NCBI GenBank assembly: GCA_002327965.1
Contig: DCVB01000124.1
Coordinates: 11,185-17,736 of the forward strand
Reading direction: 5' to 3'
Source: Candidatus Aminicenantes bacterium UBA2199
GTDB taxonomy: Bacteria > Acidobacteriota > Aminicenantia > UBA2199
DNA: 6,552 bases
This document shows, in pieces, positions 1 to 6,138 of the stretch. The translations under genes and the position numbers were made by a program. Position 1 is the first letter of the stretch; each line of letters begins with the position of its first letter. The notes beneath the pieces were generated by a model. The model ran no database searches and was not told where the DNA came from. It saw only the letters and a program-made list of their open reading frames with translations.

Positions 1-1
1 G

Positions 2-49
2 CAGTGGCTGGCCAGCCCCGAGTCCGATCATTTCACCTACCAGCCCTGA
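2..49 (+). CDS. C-terminal end of an upstream gene (partial)
   Basis: An open frame enters from the left edge and ends at a TGA (47-49), giving the tail QWLASPESDHFTYQP. The stop lies 14 bp before the ATG of the next gene, and that gene's AAGGAG ribosome binding site (51-56) begins one base after the stop. This is typical operon packing, so the fragment is probably the end of a gene cotranscribed with the two sugar-nucleotide enzymes that follow. Fifteen residues are too few to assign a family. The frame could be open by chance, but its position and the tight junction argue for a real gene. Confidence 0.55.
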   Translation, partial: QWLASPESDHFTYQP

Positions 50-63
50 AAAGGAGATTCTGA

Positions 64-1026
64 ATGAAGATACTCATCGCCGGCGGCGCCGGCTACATCG
101 GCTCCGTGCTCATTCCCAAGCTGCTCGAGAGAGGGTATGAGGTCAGCGTCATCGACCTTTTCTGGTTCGGCAACCACCTGCCGCAGGAAGTGCGCATCGT
201 GCACAAGGACATCTTCGATCTCCGGTCCGACGACGTGCGCGGCTACGACCAGGCGATCTTCCTGGCCGGACTTTCCAACGACCCCATGGCCGAGTTCTCG
301 CCCAGCAAGAACTTCATCTTCAACGCCGCCGCCCCCGCCTTCCTGGCCTACCTGGCCAAGGGCGCCGGCGTGAAGCGCTTCATTTACGCCGGCTCCTGCT
401 CGGTGTACGGCTACACGGTGAACGAACTCTACGACGAGACGCAGCCCGCCGTCTCCAACTATCCCTACGGCATCTCCAAGCTCCAGGGCGAGCAGGGGGT
501 GATGCAGCTTCAGGACCAGGATTTCTCGGTGATCGCCTTCCGCCAGGGGACGGTCAGCGGCTTCAGCCCGCGCATGCGCCTGGACCTGGTGGTCAACACC
601 ATGTTCAAGTCGGCGCTGGCTTCCGGCGTGGTCACCGTCAACAACCCGGCCATCTGGCGGCCGATCCTGAGCATCCAGGACGCGGCCAGCGCCTACATCC
701 GCGCCATCGAGGCCAACGAGGGCATCTCCGGCATCTTCAACGTCGCCTCGGGGAACTACACGGTGGGCGAGCTGGGCGACCTGGTCAAGTCGGGGCTCAA
801 GACACACCTGAAGACCGACGTGCAGCTGAAAATCAACCATATCCAGGATTTCCGCAATTACAAGGTCAGCATCGACAAGGCGCGCCGGGTCCTCAGTTTC
901 CACCCCAAGCACGACGTCGAATCGATCATCAAGGACCTGGTGGACAACCTGCCCCGTTTCAAGGACCTGGACAATCCGGCCTATTACAACATCCAGGTAT
1001 TCAAGTCCCTGGAAAAGAAGGGCTGA
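64..1026 (+). CDS. NAD-dependent epimerase/dehydratase, extended SDR family
   Basis: A 320-residue nucleotide-sugar-modifying enzyme, presumably cytoplasmic. Seen in the sequence: an N-terminal Rossmann motif GGAGYIG (residues 7-13), an acidic D31 at the end of the second strand that fits NAD rather than NADP, the stretch AGLSNDP (68-74), and the active-site segment AGSCSVYG with S111. The catalytic YPYGISK supplies Y135 and K139. RQGTVSG (160-166), WRPILSIQDAA (198-208) and FNVASGNYTV (225-234) are the usual substrate-domain landmarks. The complete S-Y-K triad suggests an active enzyme. The ending with NPAYYNIQVFK resembles SDRs of O-antigen and related sugar clusters (recalled, not searched). 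The length is normal. The start is secure: AAGGAG (51-56) sits 7 nt ahead of the ATG. The exact reaction (4-epimerase, 4,6-dehydratase or other) cannot be read from the motifs. The next gene is a likely dTDP-rhamnose enzyme, so a role in supplying activated sugars for a surface glycan is inferred. Confidence 0.9.
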   Translation: MKILIAGGAGYIGSVLIPKLLERGYEVSVIDLFWFGNHLPQEVRIVHKDIFDLRSDDVRGYDQAIFLAGLSNDPMAEFSPSKNFIFNAAAPAFLAYLAKGAGVKRFIYAGSCSVYGYTVNELYDETQPAVSNYPYGISKLQGEQGVMQLQDQDFSVIAFRQGTVSGFSPRMRLDLVVNTMFKSALASGVVTVNNPAIWRPILSIQDAASAYIRAIEANEGISGIFNVASGNYTVGELGDLVKSGLKTHLKTDVQLKINHIQDFRNYKVSIDKARRVLSFHPKHDVESIIKDLVDNLPRFKDLDNPAYYNIQVFKSLEKKG

Positions 1027-1042
1027 GCCCTTGGCCGCAGCC

Positions 1043-1918
1043 ATGAAAATCGCCGTGATCGGGGCCGACGGCCAGCTGGGCTCGGACATCGTCGCCGCCT
1101 GCCGGGCCGACGGCTACGAGGTCGTCCCCCTGACCCTCGCCCAGCTCGACATCACCGACGAGACGCGGGCGCGCCAGGTCATCGCCGGCAGCGCTGCCAG
1201 CGTCATCGTCAATACCGCCGCCATGCACCATGTCGAGAAATGCGAGGCCGATCCGGCGCGCGCCTTCGCCGTGAACGCGCAGGGGGTGCGCCATGTCGCC
1301 CTGGCCGCGTCCGCAGCCGGCGCACGCCTGGTCCACATCAGCACCGACTATGTCTTTGACGGCGGCCAGGCGGCGCCCTACCTGGAGAGCGACTGCCCGC
1401 TGCCGCTCAATGTCTACGGCAACAGCAAGCTGGCCGGCGAGCTCTTCGTGCGCACGCTGGCGCCCCGGCACTGGGTGCTGCGCGTGTCCGGGCTTTTCGG
1501 CAGCCATCCCTGCCTGGAGAAGGCGGGGGGGCTGAACTTCGTCGACCTGATGCTCAAGCTGTCCCGCGAGCGCGAGGAAGTTCGCGTCGTCGACGACGAG
1601 GTCCTGACCCCGACTTCGACCCGGGAAGTGGCGCGCCAGTTGTCGCACATGCTGCGGCGCGGGGCGGATGACGGACTGTACCACGCCACGGCCGAGGGGC
1701 ATTGCTCCTGGTACGAGTTCGCCCGCGAGATCTTCCGCCTGAGTGGCAGCCCCATCCGGCTGAACAAGGCCGCCCCCGGCGAATTCCCCATGAAAGTGCC
1801 CCGGCCCAAGTACTCGGTGTTGGAGAATGCCAGCCTGAAGCGGCAGGGATTGAACGTCATGCGGCCATGGCCGGAGGCGCTGGCCGAGTACCTCAGGGAG
1901 AAGCACGGCATCCACTGA
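1043..1918 (+). CDS. rmlD: dTDP-4-dehydrorhamnose reductase (RmlD family)
   Basis: The RmlD family catalyses the last step of dTDP-L-rhamnose synthesis, the NAD(P)H-dependent reduction of dTDP-4-dehydro-L-rhamnose. This 291-residue protein shows the family pattern in order: GADGQLGSD (7-15), VNTAA (56-60), the hallmark STDYVFDG (100-107), VYGNSKLAGE (124-133), VSGLFG (148-153), LTPTSTREVA (188-197), YHATAEGHCSWYEFA (213-227) and RPKYSVLEN (254-262). The triad is T101, Y125 and K129. The position-15 metal-linked glutamate of the Salmonella enzyme is aspartate here. The ATG was chosen because MKI is the usual family start. A TTG at 1031 is in frame (adding MAAA) and has AAGAAGGG (1015-1022) 8 nt upstream, whereas the ATG has no close Shine-Dalgarno, so the longer start is a real alternative. 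The gene begins 16 bp (or 4 bp) after the preceding SDR and is surely cotranscribed. Other RmlD-like reductases or MAT2B-like relatives are possible, since rmlA, rmlB and rmlC are not in the window. Confidence 0.88.
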   Translation: MKIAVIGADGQLGSDIVAACRADGYEVVPLTLAQLDITDETRARQVIAGSAASVIVNTAAMHHVEKCEADPARAFAVNAQGVRHVALAASAAGARLVHISTDYVFDGGQAAPYLESDCPLPLNVYGNSKLAGELFVRTLAPRHWVLRVSGLFGSHPCLEKAGGLNFVDLMLKLSREREEVRVVDDEVLTPTSTREVARQLSHMLRRGADDGLYHATAEGHCSWYEFAREIFRLSGSPIRLNKAAPGEFPMKVPRPKYSVLENASLKRQGLNVMRPWPEALAEYLREKHGIH

Positions 1919-1992
1919 AGCGCTTGACGGATCATTGGGACCAGGCTGGTGTCTATAGGCTACAGGCAATAAGAAAAGTTTCGGGCATTTCC

Positions 1993-2063
1993 GAATCACG
2001 AATTACGAATCACGAAATCTTACTCTTGGCTTTTCTCATCACTCATCACTCATCACTTATCAC
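1993..2063. repeat. Two heptamer tandem-repeat arrays between convergent genes
   Basis: Array one (1993-2013) is GAATCAC, GAATTAC, GAATCAC, followed by the partial unit GAAAT. Array two (2036-2063) is TCATCAC three times, then TTATCAC. Both have a strict 7-bp period and share an xxATCAC theme. A further pair, GAATCAC GAAGCAT, lies at 2087-2100 inside the hairpin described separately. This intergenic stretch is clearly more A+T-rich than the genes on either side. Units differ by single substitutions, so the period is conserved better than the word. The layout recalls the short tandemly repeated repetitive sequences known from heterocystous cyanobacteria, but the words differ and no relationship is claimed. 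Confidence 0.85.
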
Positions 2064-2073
2064 GAAAACCTAT

Positions 2074-2108
2074 CCCGGCCTTATGCGAATCACGAAGCAT
2101 GAACCGGG
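2074..2108 (-). terminator. Possible hairpin terminator after the GT2 gene
   Basis: CCCGG (2074-2078) pairs with CCGGG (2104-2108). Inside it, ATGC (2083-2086) pairs with GCAT (2097-2100), leaving a small internal loop and a 10-nt apical loop. Read on the minus strand, it starts 7 bp past the stop of the GT2 gene and is followed by ATAGGTTTTCG, a weak T-tract. The position fits a terminator of the minus-strand operon, but the stem is interrupted and the T-run is short and displaced. It could also end plus-strand transcription inefficiently. No other convincing terminator is visible between the convergent genes. Confidence 0.3.
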
Positions 2109-2115
2109 GCCTGGC

Positions 2116-3129
2116 TCAGTAGCGCAGGATGCTCTTTTCCTCGATCTCCCTGACGATGCGCCTCTGGGCGGCGTACAGCTTCCTTTTCAGCGGCGAGAAT
2201 CCCCGCTTCGCCGTCTCGGCGGTCAGGACGCCGGCGAACTTGCCGAAGAAATCGGCGCTCAGGGTGCGGATATTGTACGCGCTCCAGTAGAATTTTTTCC
2301 CCAGCGGCATGCGCACCTTGAAAAAAGCGAAATAGGTCCGCTGCAGGCTGCGCAGGACGATGGCCTTGATCACGCCGCGCAGCCGGCTGACGTAATGAAT
2401 GTCGAATTCCCTGACGCTGAGGTAGGAATCGTAGCACATGCGCCGGAACATGTAGCTCGGCGCGACCTTGTGCCAGTGATGGAAAAGGGCATCCTTGACC
2501 TGGGCCACGCGCCCTCCGCTCAGGATCAGCTTGCGGGCGAACAGCATGTCCTCGCCGTAGGGGACGGGGGGGAATTCCAGGCGCAGCAGGGTCGCGCGGT
2601 CGATGCAGGAGGCGCAGTTGTCGAAATTGCACAGGCGCCGGCGCAGCTCGGGCGGGAACTTTTCCCAGCAGTAGGCGGGGATGGGCTCGACGATGTCGTC
2701 GAAGCCCCGGTACCAGTCGTTGTGCATGTAGGCGTCGACCGGGTCGTGCCACTCGGGATGGATCTGCCAGACGCCGTAGGCGGCAGCGGCGCGGCCCTGC
2801 AGCACCGGGGCGGTGAGCCGGGCCAGGAAGTCGCGGCCGATGGGGACGATGTCGTCGGTGAAAAAGACAACCGCTTTGCCGCGGGCGGACCGCGCCGCCT
2901 CCATGCGCGTGAGGCTGTGGCTGAACTTGCCCATTTCCACGTCGATGATCCGCGCCGGCAGGTCGCTGAGCGACCCCAGGTACTCGCGGGTGCCGTCGCT
3001 GGAGGCGTTGTCCATGAAGAGGATCTCGTGGGGCGGGGCGGAATCCTGGGCGCGCAGGGCCGCGACCAGGCGCTCGATCACGCCCAATGAATTGCAAGTC
3101 AGGATGACGATGGATACGACCGGATCCAT
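2116..3129 (-). CDS. Family 2 (GT-A) glycosyltransferase, rhamnosyltransferase-like
   Basis: A 337-residue transferase predicted to move a sugar from a nucleotide donor to a growing glycan at the cytoplasmic face of the membrane. The N-terminal GT-A fold is clear: VSIVILTCNS (5-14), DNASSDGT (40-47), FSHSLTR (69-75), and FFTDDIVP (89-96) holding the D92/D93 metal and nucleotide site. The acceptor half has YGEDMLFARK (191-200) with the catalytic-type ED pair, then LFHHWH (215-220). The FSHSLTR-TDD-GED-HHWH order resembles the RfbN/WbbL group of rhamnosyltransferases, matching the nearby RmlD, though donor specificity cannot be proved. The C-terminal ~110 residues are basic and partly amphipathic (for example the K/R-rich stretch around 312-328), with no clear membrane helix. 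The start is set by GAGG (3135-3138, minus strand), 5 nt before the ATG and overlapping the TGA of the preceding gene, so translation is probably coupled. The frame is open for 132 codons further upstream, but that part is antisense-like shadow over the GT4 gene. Confidence 0.88.
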   Translation of the reverse strand: MDPVVSIVILTCNSLGVIERLVAALRAQDSAPPHEILFMDNASSDGTREYLGSLSDLPARIIDVEMGKFSHSLTRMEAARSARGKAVVFFTDDIVPIGRDFLARLTAPVLQGRAAAAYGVWQIHPEWHDPVDAYMHNDWYRGFDDIVEPIPAYCWEKFPPELRRRLCNFDNCASCIDRATLLRLEFPPVPYGEDMLFARKLILSGGRVAQVKDALFHHWHKVAPSYMFRRMCYDSYLSVREFDIHYVSRLRGVIKAIVLRSLQRTYFAFFKVRMPLGKKFYWSAYNIRTLSADFFGKFAGVLTAETAKRGFSPLKRKLYAAQRRIVREIEEKSILRY

Positions 3130-3136
3130 GTTCGCC

Positions 3137-4429
3137 TCACTCCGGCGCGCCGGTTCCGGGCGGCGCGGCGTAGCCGGCGGCCAGCTCGCGGAAAAAGCGG
3201 CGTACCTTTTCTTCGAAAACAACGCGGCTGAATTCCCTTCCCCGTTGCCGCGCCTGAGCGCCGAGTTGTCGGCGCAGCTCGGGGTCGCGCAGCACCTGGA
3301 GCGTGCGTTCCAGCATCCGGGCGGCACTCGCGAAGCGAAAGCCGGAAACGCCGTCATCCACGATCTCGCGCTGGCCGCCGCCGTCGAAGACGATCGGCAG
3401 GCAGCCGTTCTGCATGGCCTCGACCGTCGACATGCCGAAGTGCTCGACGTCGGCCGGGTTGCTTCGGCCCAGGCCGCACAAGTGCCAGAAGACCGCCGCC
3501 CGGGCATACTGTCGCTGCAGTTCATCCAGGGCGATGTTCACCCTCAGCTCCACCGGCAGGCCGGGCCGGGCGTCCAGTTCGGCGCGGATGCGCTCGAGGT
3601 AGGGGTTGGCGGAGCCGCTGCCGCCGCAGAGCACCAGCTTCCAGCCGCGGGTCGCCTGCGGCTCGCGGGCGAGCAGTTGGGCGAAAGCGGCTACCATTTC
3701 GGCCTGCTGCTTGCTGCCGCCGACCTCGAAACGGGCCACCGACAGGATGACGTTCTCCTTGGCCGCCGCCGCTCCGGAAGGCTCCATGTCCACCGGCGGG
3801 TAGATGTGGCGGTTGCCGGCGATGCCCCATTTTTTCTTGATCCAGCCGGCGGTATAGCGGCTGTTGTAGACCAGGTGCGGATAGCGGTCGGCGTAAAAAT
3901 AGGGGCCTTTGGGCCGCTCGGGGAAATGGCAGACGAAGACGGAAACATTGGCCAGAGGAAAGACCATCTCCAGCATGCTGTTGTTGACGAAGAAATCGTA
4001 GTTGCCGCTCTCGCGGCTGACGGCGAAGAAGGGGTTTTCGCCGCGGGCCGAGACGCGATCGGGATTGATCGCCTCGTCGCCGGCAAAGAAACCCAGGGGC
4101 ATGACCCGGATGCGGCAGCGCGACAGGTCCAGGTCGTACCATGCCGTCAGGTCGGCAGCCGCGACCGGGCGGTGGGTGATCAGCGTGACATCGAAGTCGT
4201 CCTGCAGCGCCTGGGCCATGGTGCAGCCGTATTTTTGGCCGCCGCCGATCAGGTGCAGGGCGTGGTCGTAGAGAGCCAGGCTCGGCTTGCGCCAGCCGGC
4301 GGCCACTTCGGCGCGCAGCAGCAGGTTGTAGGCGGCCTGGGGCCCGGAACGCCGCGCCTGGGCCGCGGCGTCACGGGCGATGGCGGCGGGGGAAAGCGGG
4401 GACAGCCTGGAGGTGCCGGCCTTAGTCAT
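3137..4429 (-). CDS. Family 4 (GT-B) glycosyltransferase
   Basis: A 430-residue retaining-type glycosyltransferase with the two-domain GT-B layout. N-terminal acceptor domain: LALYDHALHLIGGGQKYG (51-68), with the glycine-rich loop of GT4 enzymes, then NNSMLEMVFP (149-158), VCHFPERPKGP (166-176) and YNSRYTAGWIKKKWG (188-202). C-terminal donor domain: ILSVARFEVGGSKQ (228-241), LVLCGGSG (265-272), and the signature EHFGMSTVE (329-337), which supplies the E-x7-E pair (E329, E337). It is followed by GCLPIVFDGGGQREIVDDG (342-360). HFP..NS.YT..EHFG.S.VEAM is reminiscent of ALG11-type mannosyltransferases, so a hexose donor is plausible, but specificity is inferred only. The first ~50 residues precede the usual start of the fold and are rich in Ala and Arg. 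The ATG overlaps the end of the upstream gene by 8 bp and has no evident Shine-Dalgarno, which points to reinitiation by ribosomes finishing that gene. The GT2 gene follows after 7 bp. Confidence 0.9.
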   Translation of the reverse strand: MTKAGTSRLSPLSPAAIARDAAAQARRSGPQAAYNLLLRAEVAAGWRKPSLALYDHALHLIGGGQKYGCTMAQALQDDFDVTLITHRPVAAADLTAWYDLDLSRCRIRVMPLGFFAGDEAINPDRVSARGENPFFAVSRESGNYDFFVNNSMLEMVFPLANVSVFVCHFPERPKGPYFYADRYPHLVYNSRYTAGWIKKKWGIAGNRHIYPPVDMEPSGAAAAKENVILSVARFEVGGSKQQAEMVAAFAQLLAREPQATRGWKLVLCGGSGSANPYLERIRAELDARPGLPVELRVNIALDELQRQYARAAVFWHLCGLGRSNPADVEHFGMSTVEAMQNGCLPIVFDGGGQREIVDDGVSGFRFASAARMLERTLQVLRDPELRRQLGAQARQRGREFSRVVFEEKVRRFFRELAAGYAAPPGTGAPE

Positions 4430-4874
4430 GCTGGGTGGCGCCGAAATCGGCGATCCCGCTGCGCTCCCGCTCCAGGTGCCGCAGCCTCTCTTCGATGCGG
4501 CGCAGGCGGATGAAGGAGGCCAGGTGGAAGGCCACCAGCTGCTCGTTGAAGCGGTTCTGGCGCACGAACAGCGAGTTGGTGTAGGGGCGCAGGGCCTTGA
4601 GCAGCAGCTTCTTGAAGAAGACGATCACGGGGCCGATGAAGCGGCGGTGCGAGGTGACGGCCTTCGTCGGCCGGCAGTCGATGTCGTCGTTGAGGAAGCC
4701 CAGGCGCTTGCCCATCTCGTTGTCGAGCTCGCTGTCGGAGAGCGACCACAGGTCGACGGGATAATGGTGGCGGACCGGGCCGCCGGCCAGTTCCTCCAGC
4801 GAGCGGGCCTCGTCCTTGCGGGCGCCGTAGGCTTCCTTCAGCCGCGCGATCTCTTCTTTGAGCTCTTCGTTCAT
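4422..4874 (-). CDS. Small coiled-coil protein with a GT/methyltransferase-associated segment
   Basis: A 150-residue protein that I do not recognise as an enzyme. It has three parts: a charged, heptad-like N-terminal helix (residues 1-30, MNEELKEEIARLKEAY...), a middle part with HHYPVDLWSLSD (36-47), and a basic segment with TSHRRFIGPVIVFFKKLLLK (74-93). RPYTNSLFVRQNRFN (96-110) follows, then a second helical stretch (RLRRIEERLRHLERE, 123-137). From memory, SHRR.xGP-type segments followed by QN.FN occur near the N-termini of larger glycosyltransferases and SAM methyltransferases in polysaccharide clusters; here the segment stands alone. The hydrophobic GPVIVFF stretch flanked by lysines could be a peripheral membrane anchor rather than a full membrane span. 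The ATG at 4874 is preferred because AGGAA (4881-4885) sits 6 nt before it. The in-frame ATGs at 4904 and 4901 have no ribosome site and lie in a promoter-like -10 box. The stop overlaps the GT4 start by 8 bp, so an accessory role to that enzyme is inferred. Confidence 0.75.
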   Translation of the reverse strand: MNEELKEEIARLKEAYGARKDEARSLEELAGGPVRHHYPVDLWSLSDSELDNEMGKRLGFLNDDIDCRPTKAVTSHRRFIGPVIVFFKKLLLKALRPYTNSLFVRQNRFNEQLVAFHLASFIRLRRIEERLRHLERERSGIADFGATQHD

Positions 4875-4880
4875 GGTAGT

Positions 4881-4885
4881 TTCCT
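4881..4885 (-). promoter_or_regulatory. Ribosome binding site that decides the small-protein start
   Basis: On the minus strand AGGAA is followed by a short spacer ending ACTACC and then the ATG at 4874. It is the only purine-rich Shine-Dalgarno near the candidate starts of this gene, so it favours the 150-residue product over the 160-residue one. Confidence 0.6.
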
Positions 4886-4899
4886 GGGATCCGGCCTTC

Positions 4900-4929
4900 A
4901 TCATAGCACGGTTGGCCGGCCGAAAACAA
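4900..4929 (-). promoter_or_regulatory. Possible internal promoter ahead of the glycosyltransferase module
   Basis: Minus strand: TTGTTT (4929-4924), an 18-bp spacer, then TATGAT (4905-4900), preceded by TGC so that it forms an extended -10 (TGnTATGAT). The -35 is weak (3 of 6) and the -10 strong (5 of 6). The expected transcription start near 4893 would leave a leader of about 19 nt containing the AGGAA ribosome site. The site lies in the only sizeable gap (73 bp) of the minus-strand block and would let the three downstream genes be expressed apart from the acyltransferase-like gene. The -10 lies inside an inverted repeat, CCGGCC (4891-4896) and GGCCGG (4914-4919). Confidence 0.45.
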
Positions 4930-4947
4930 GGAATAGCGGCGGCGCGC

Positions 4948-6081
4948 TCAGGCGATCGGCTTCTCGTAGATGGCGTAGGTCTTGGTGATCGCGGCGTTGA
5001 TATGGCGCAGGACGCGGTTCATCGCCTCGTTGCTCTCCAGGATCCAGGACATCTCAGCCTTGTATATGCCATGTTTATAGGCGTTCTCGGCGGTCATCTG
5101 GTAGAAGGCCAGGTCGATGCCCAGCTGGCGGAATTCCTTGAGCACGCCCATCAGGGTGACGCGGATGGCGTCGATGCGCTTCAGGTTTCGCAGCAGGCGC
5201 AGCCAGTTGAACGGGAACAGGCGGCCGTTGAGCGGGCGCAGCGCCTGGTTGATGTCGGGCAGCGAGAGGGAGAAGCCGACCGGCCGTCCCTCCTTCTCGG
5301 CAAAGACAATGAGGTCGCTCTTGAGCACCGGGCGCATTTTCTTCAAGTCGTCGAGCCCCTCGGCGAGCGTGGTGGGCACGAAACCCCAGTTGTCGGCCCA
5401 GGCCCGGTTGAAGAGGTCGATCACGTGGCCCATGTCGCGCTCGGCGTGGGCCAGGTCGAAGGGGCGGAAGGTGAAGCCCTGGTCGCGCAGCCGCTCCTGG
5501 AGGCGCCCTACGGCACGCGAAAAGCGGATGGTATCGCGTGACACCTCGTAGGCGAAAAAGCGCATGGCCTGGCGAAAGCCCAGTCCCTCCAACAGCGCCC
5601 GGTAATAGGGCGGGTTGTAGGCCATCAGCACCGCCGGCGGCCGGTCGAAGCCGTCGATCAGCAGGCCGGCGACGCCGTTCAGCGAGAAGCTGGCGGGGCC
5701 GCGCAGGGTGTCGCAGCCCTGTTCCTTCAGCCAGACGGAGGCGGATTGCAGCAGCCGCTCCGCCACCTCCGGGTCGTCGGGGCACTCGAACATGCCGAAA
5801 AAGCCGCAGCGGTCGCCGTGATGGCGCTGGTGGTCGCGGTTGAGTACGGCGGCGACGCGCCCCGCTGTTTCGCCGTTGCGGCGGCACAGGAAAAGTTCGA
5901 TGCGGTTGTCCTTCAGGAACGGGTTATGCCGGGACAGGATGAACTTTTTCTCGCCGGCGACCAGCGGTGGCACCCAGTTGCGATCGCCGCGGTAGAAGCG
6001 GTAGGGGAGCATGACGAACTCGCGCCGCTGCCGGGCATTGCCGACGCGCAGGATCTCCATGCCGGGTTTGGATGCATTCAT
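4948..6081 (-). CDS. GNAT-like acyltransferase-family protein of unknown substrate
   Basis: A 377-residue soluble protein belonging to a widespread, poorly characterised family usually annotated as N-acetyltransferase or acyl-CoA N-acyltransferase (recalled from family patterns). Seen: FYRGDRNWVPPL (29-40), NPFL (53-56), an N-terminal half with GRVAAVLNRDH (74-84) and GFFGMFEC (93-100), then LRGPASFSLN (126-135) and AYNPPYYRALLEGLGF (154-169). The C-terminal half reads like a GNAT domain: FNRAWADNWGFVP (224-236), DLIVFAEKEGRPVGFSLSLP (256-275), the likely acyl-CoA loop FRQLGID (317-323), and SWILESNEAMNRVLRHI (345-361). The length is normal and nothing is truncated. The ATG at 6081 is chosen because a strong promoter ends 7 bp before it. 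A TTG at 6117 lies inside that promoter's -35 box, and an ATG at 6060 (371 residues in all) is another alternative. It is the first gene of the minus-strand block, 73 bp ahead of the next. No substrate can be inferred, and it may not act on polysaccharide at all. Confidence 0.85.
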   Translation of the reverse strand: MNASKPGMEILRVGNARQRREFVMLPYRFYRGDRNWVPPLVAGEKKFILSRHNPFLKDNRIELFLCRRNGETAGRVAAVLNRDHQRHHGDRCGFFGMFECPDDPEVAERLLQSASVWLKEQGCDTLRGPASFSLNGVAGLLIDGFDRPPAVLMAYNPPYYRALLEGLGFRQAMRFFAYEVSRDTIRFSRAVGRLQERLRDQGFTFRPFDLAHAERDMGHVIDLFNRAWADNWGFVPTTLAEGLDDLKKMRPVLKSDLIVFAEKEGRPVGFSLSLPDINQALRPLNGRLFPFNWLRLLRNLKRIDAIRVTLMGVLKEFRQLGIDLAFYQMTAENAYKHGIYKAEMSWILESNEAMNRVLRHINAAITKTYAIYEKPIA

Positions 6082-6088
6082 TTGCCGG

Positions 6089-6117
6089 ATTGTATCCCAG
6101 GACTTCAAGAATTTCAA
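6089..6117 (-). promoter_or_regulatory. Sigma70-type promoter of the minus-strand block
   Basis: Minus strand: TTGAAA (6117-6112), exactly 17 bp, then TACAAT (6094-6089). Each hexamer matches the consensus at 5 of 6 positions and the spacer is optimal. Only 7 bp separate the -10 from the ATG at 6081, so the predicted transcription start falls at or within a base or two of the start codon. No Shine-Dalgarno lies before that ATG, which agrees with a leaderless message. It is the best promoter match I see in the window. Confidence 0.65.
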
Positions 6118-6138
6118 ATCAGGAAAATGGATGAAATC

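Noticed and set aside
37..1089. Long minus-strand open frame (350 codons) opposite the SDR gene
   Set aside because: It is the antisense shadow of a high-GC gene. Its protein is a biased Val/Gly/Asp/Glu/His-rich sequence without family motifs, while the plus strand has complete SDR motifs and a good ribosome site.
1919..1926. AAGCGCTT palindrome right after the rmdD-like stop as a terminator
   Set aside because: It has no loop and no following T-tract, so it cannot form an intrinsic terminator.
1942..1952. ACCAG-G-CTGGT inverted repeat as a terminator of the plus-strand genes
   Set aside because: A one-base loop is sterically impossible without opening pairs, and there is no T-run behind it.
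1702..3090. Plus-strand open frame of 462 codons spanning the end of rmlD, the gap and the GT2 gene
   Set aside because: It crosses the repeat-filled gap and runs antisense to a well-supported GT2. Its composition is biased and no domain is visible.
3130..3525. N-terminal extension of the GT2 to 469 residues
   Set aside because: The 132 extra residues lie out of frame over the GT4 gene, are Ser/Arg/Ala-rich and lack any motif. The ATG at 3129 has a ribosome site and the GT-A fold starts directly after it.
2813..4513. Plus-strand open frame of 566 codons opposite the GT4 gene
   Set aside because: Antisense shadow with repeated Ala/Gly/Val/Gln-rich sequence and no domains. The minus-strand frame has the full GT-B motif set.
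4875..4904. Longer start (ATG at 4904) for the small coiled-coil protein
   Set aside because: It has no Shine-Dalgarno and its ATG lies within the promoter-like -10 box. The ATG at 4874 has AGGAA at good spacing.
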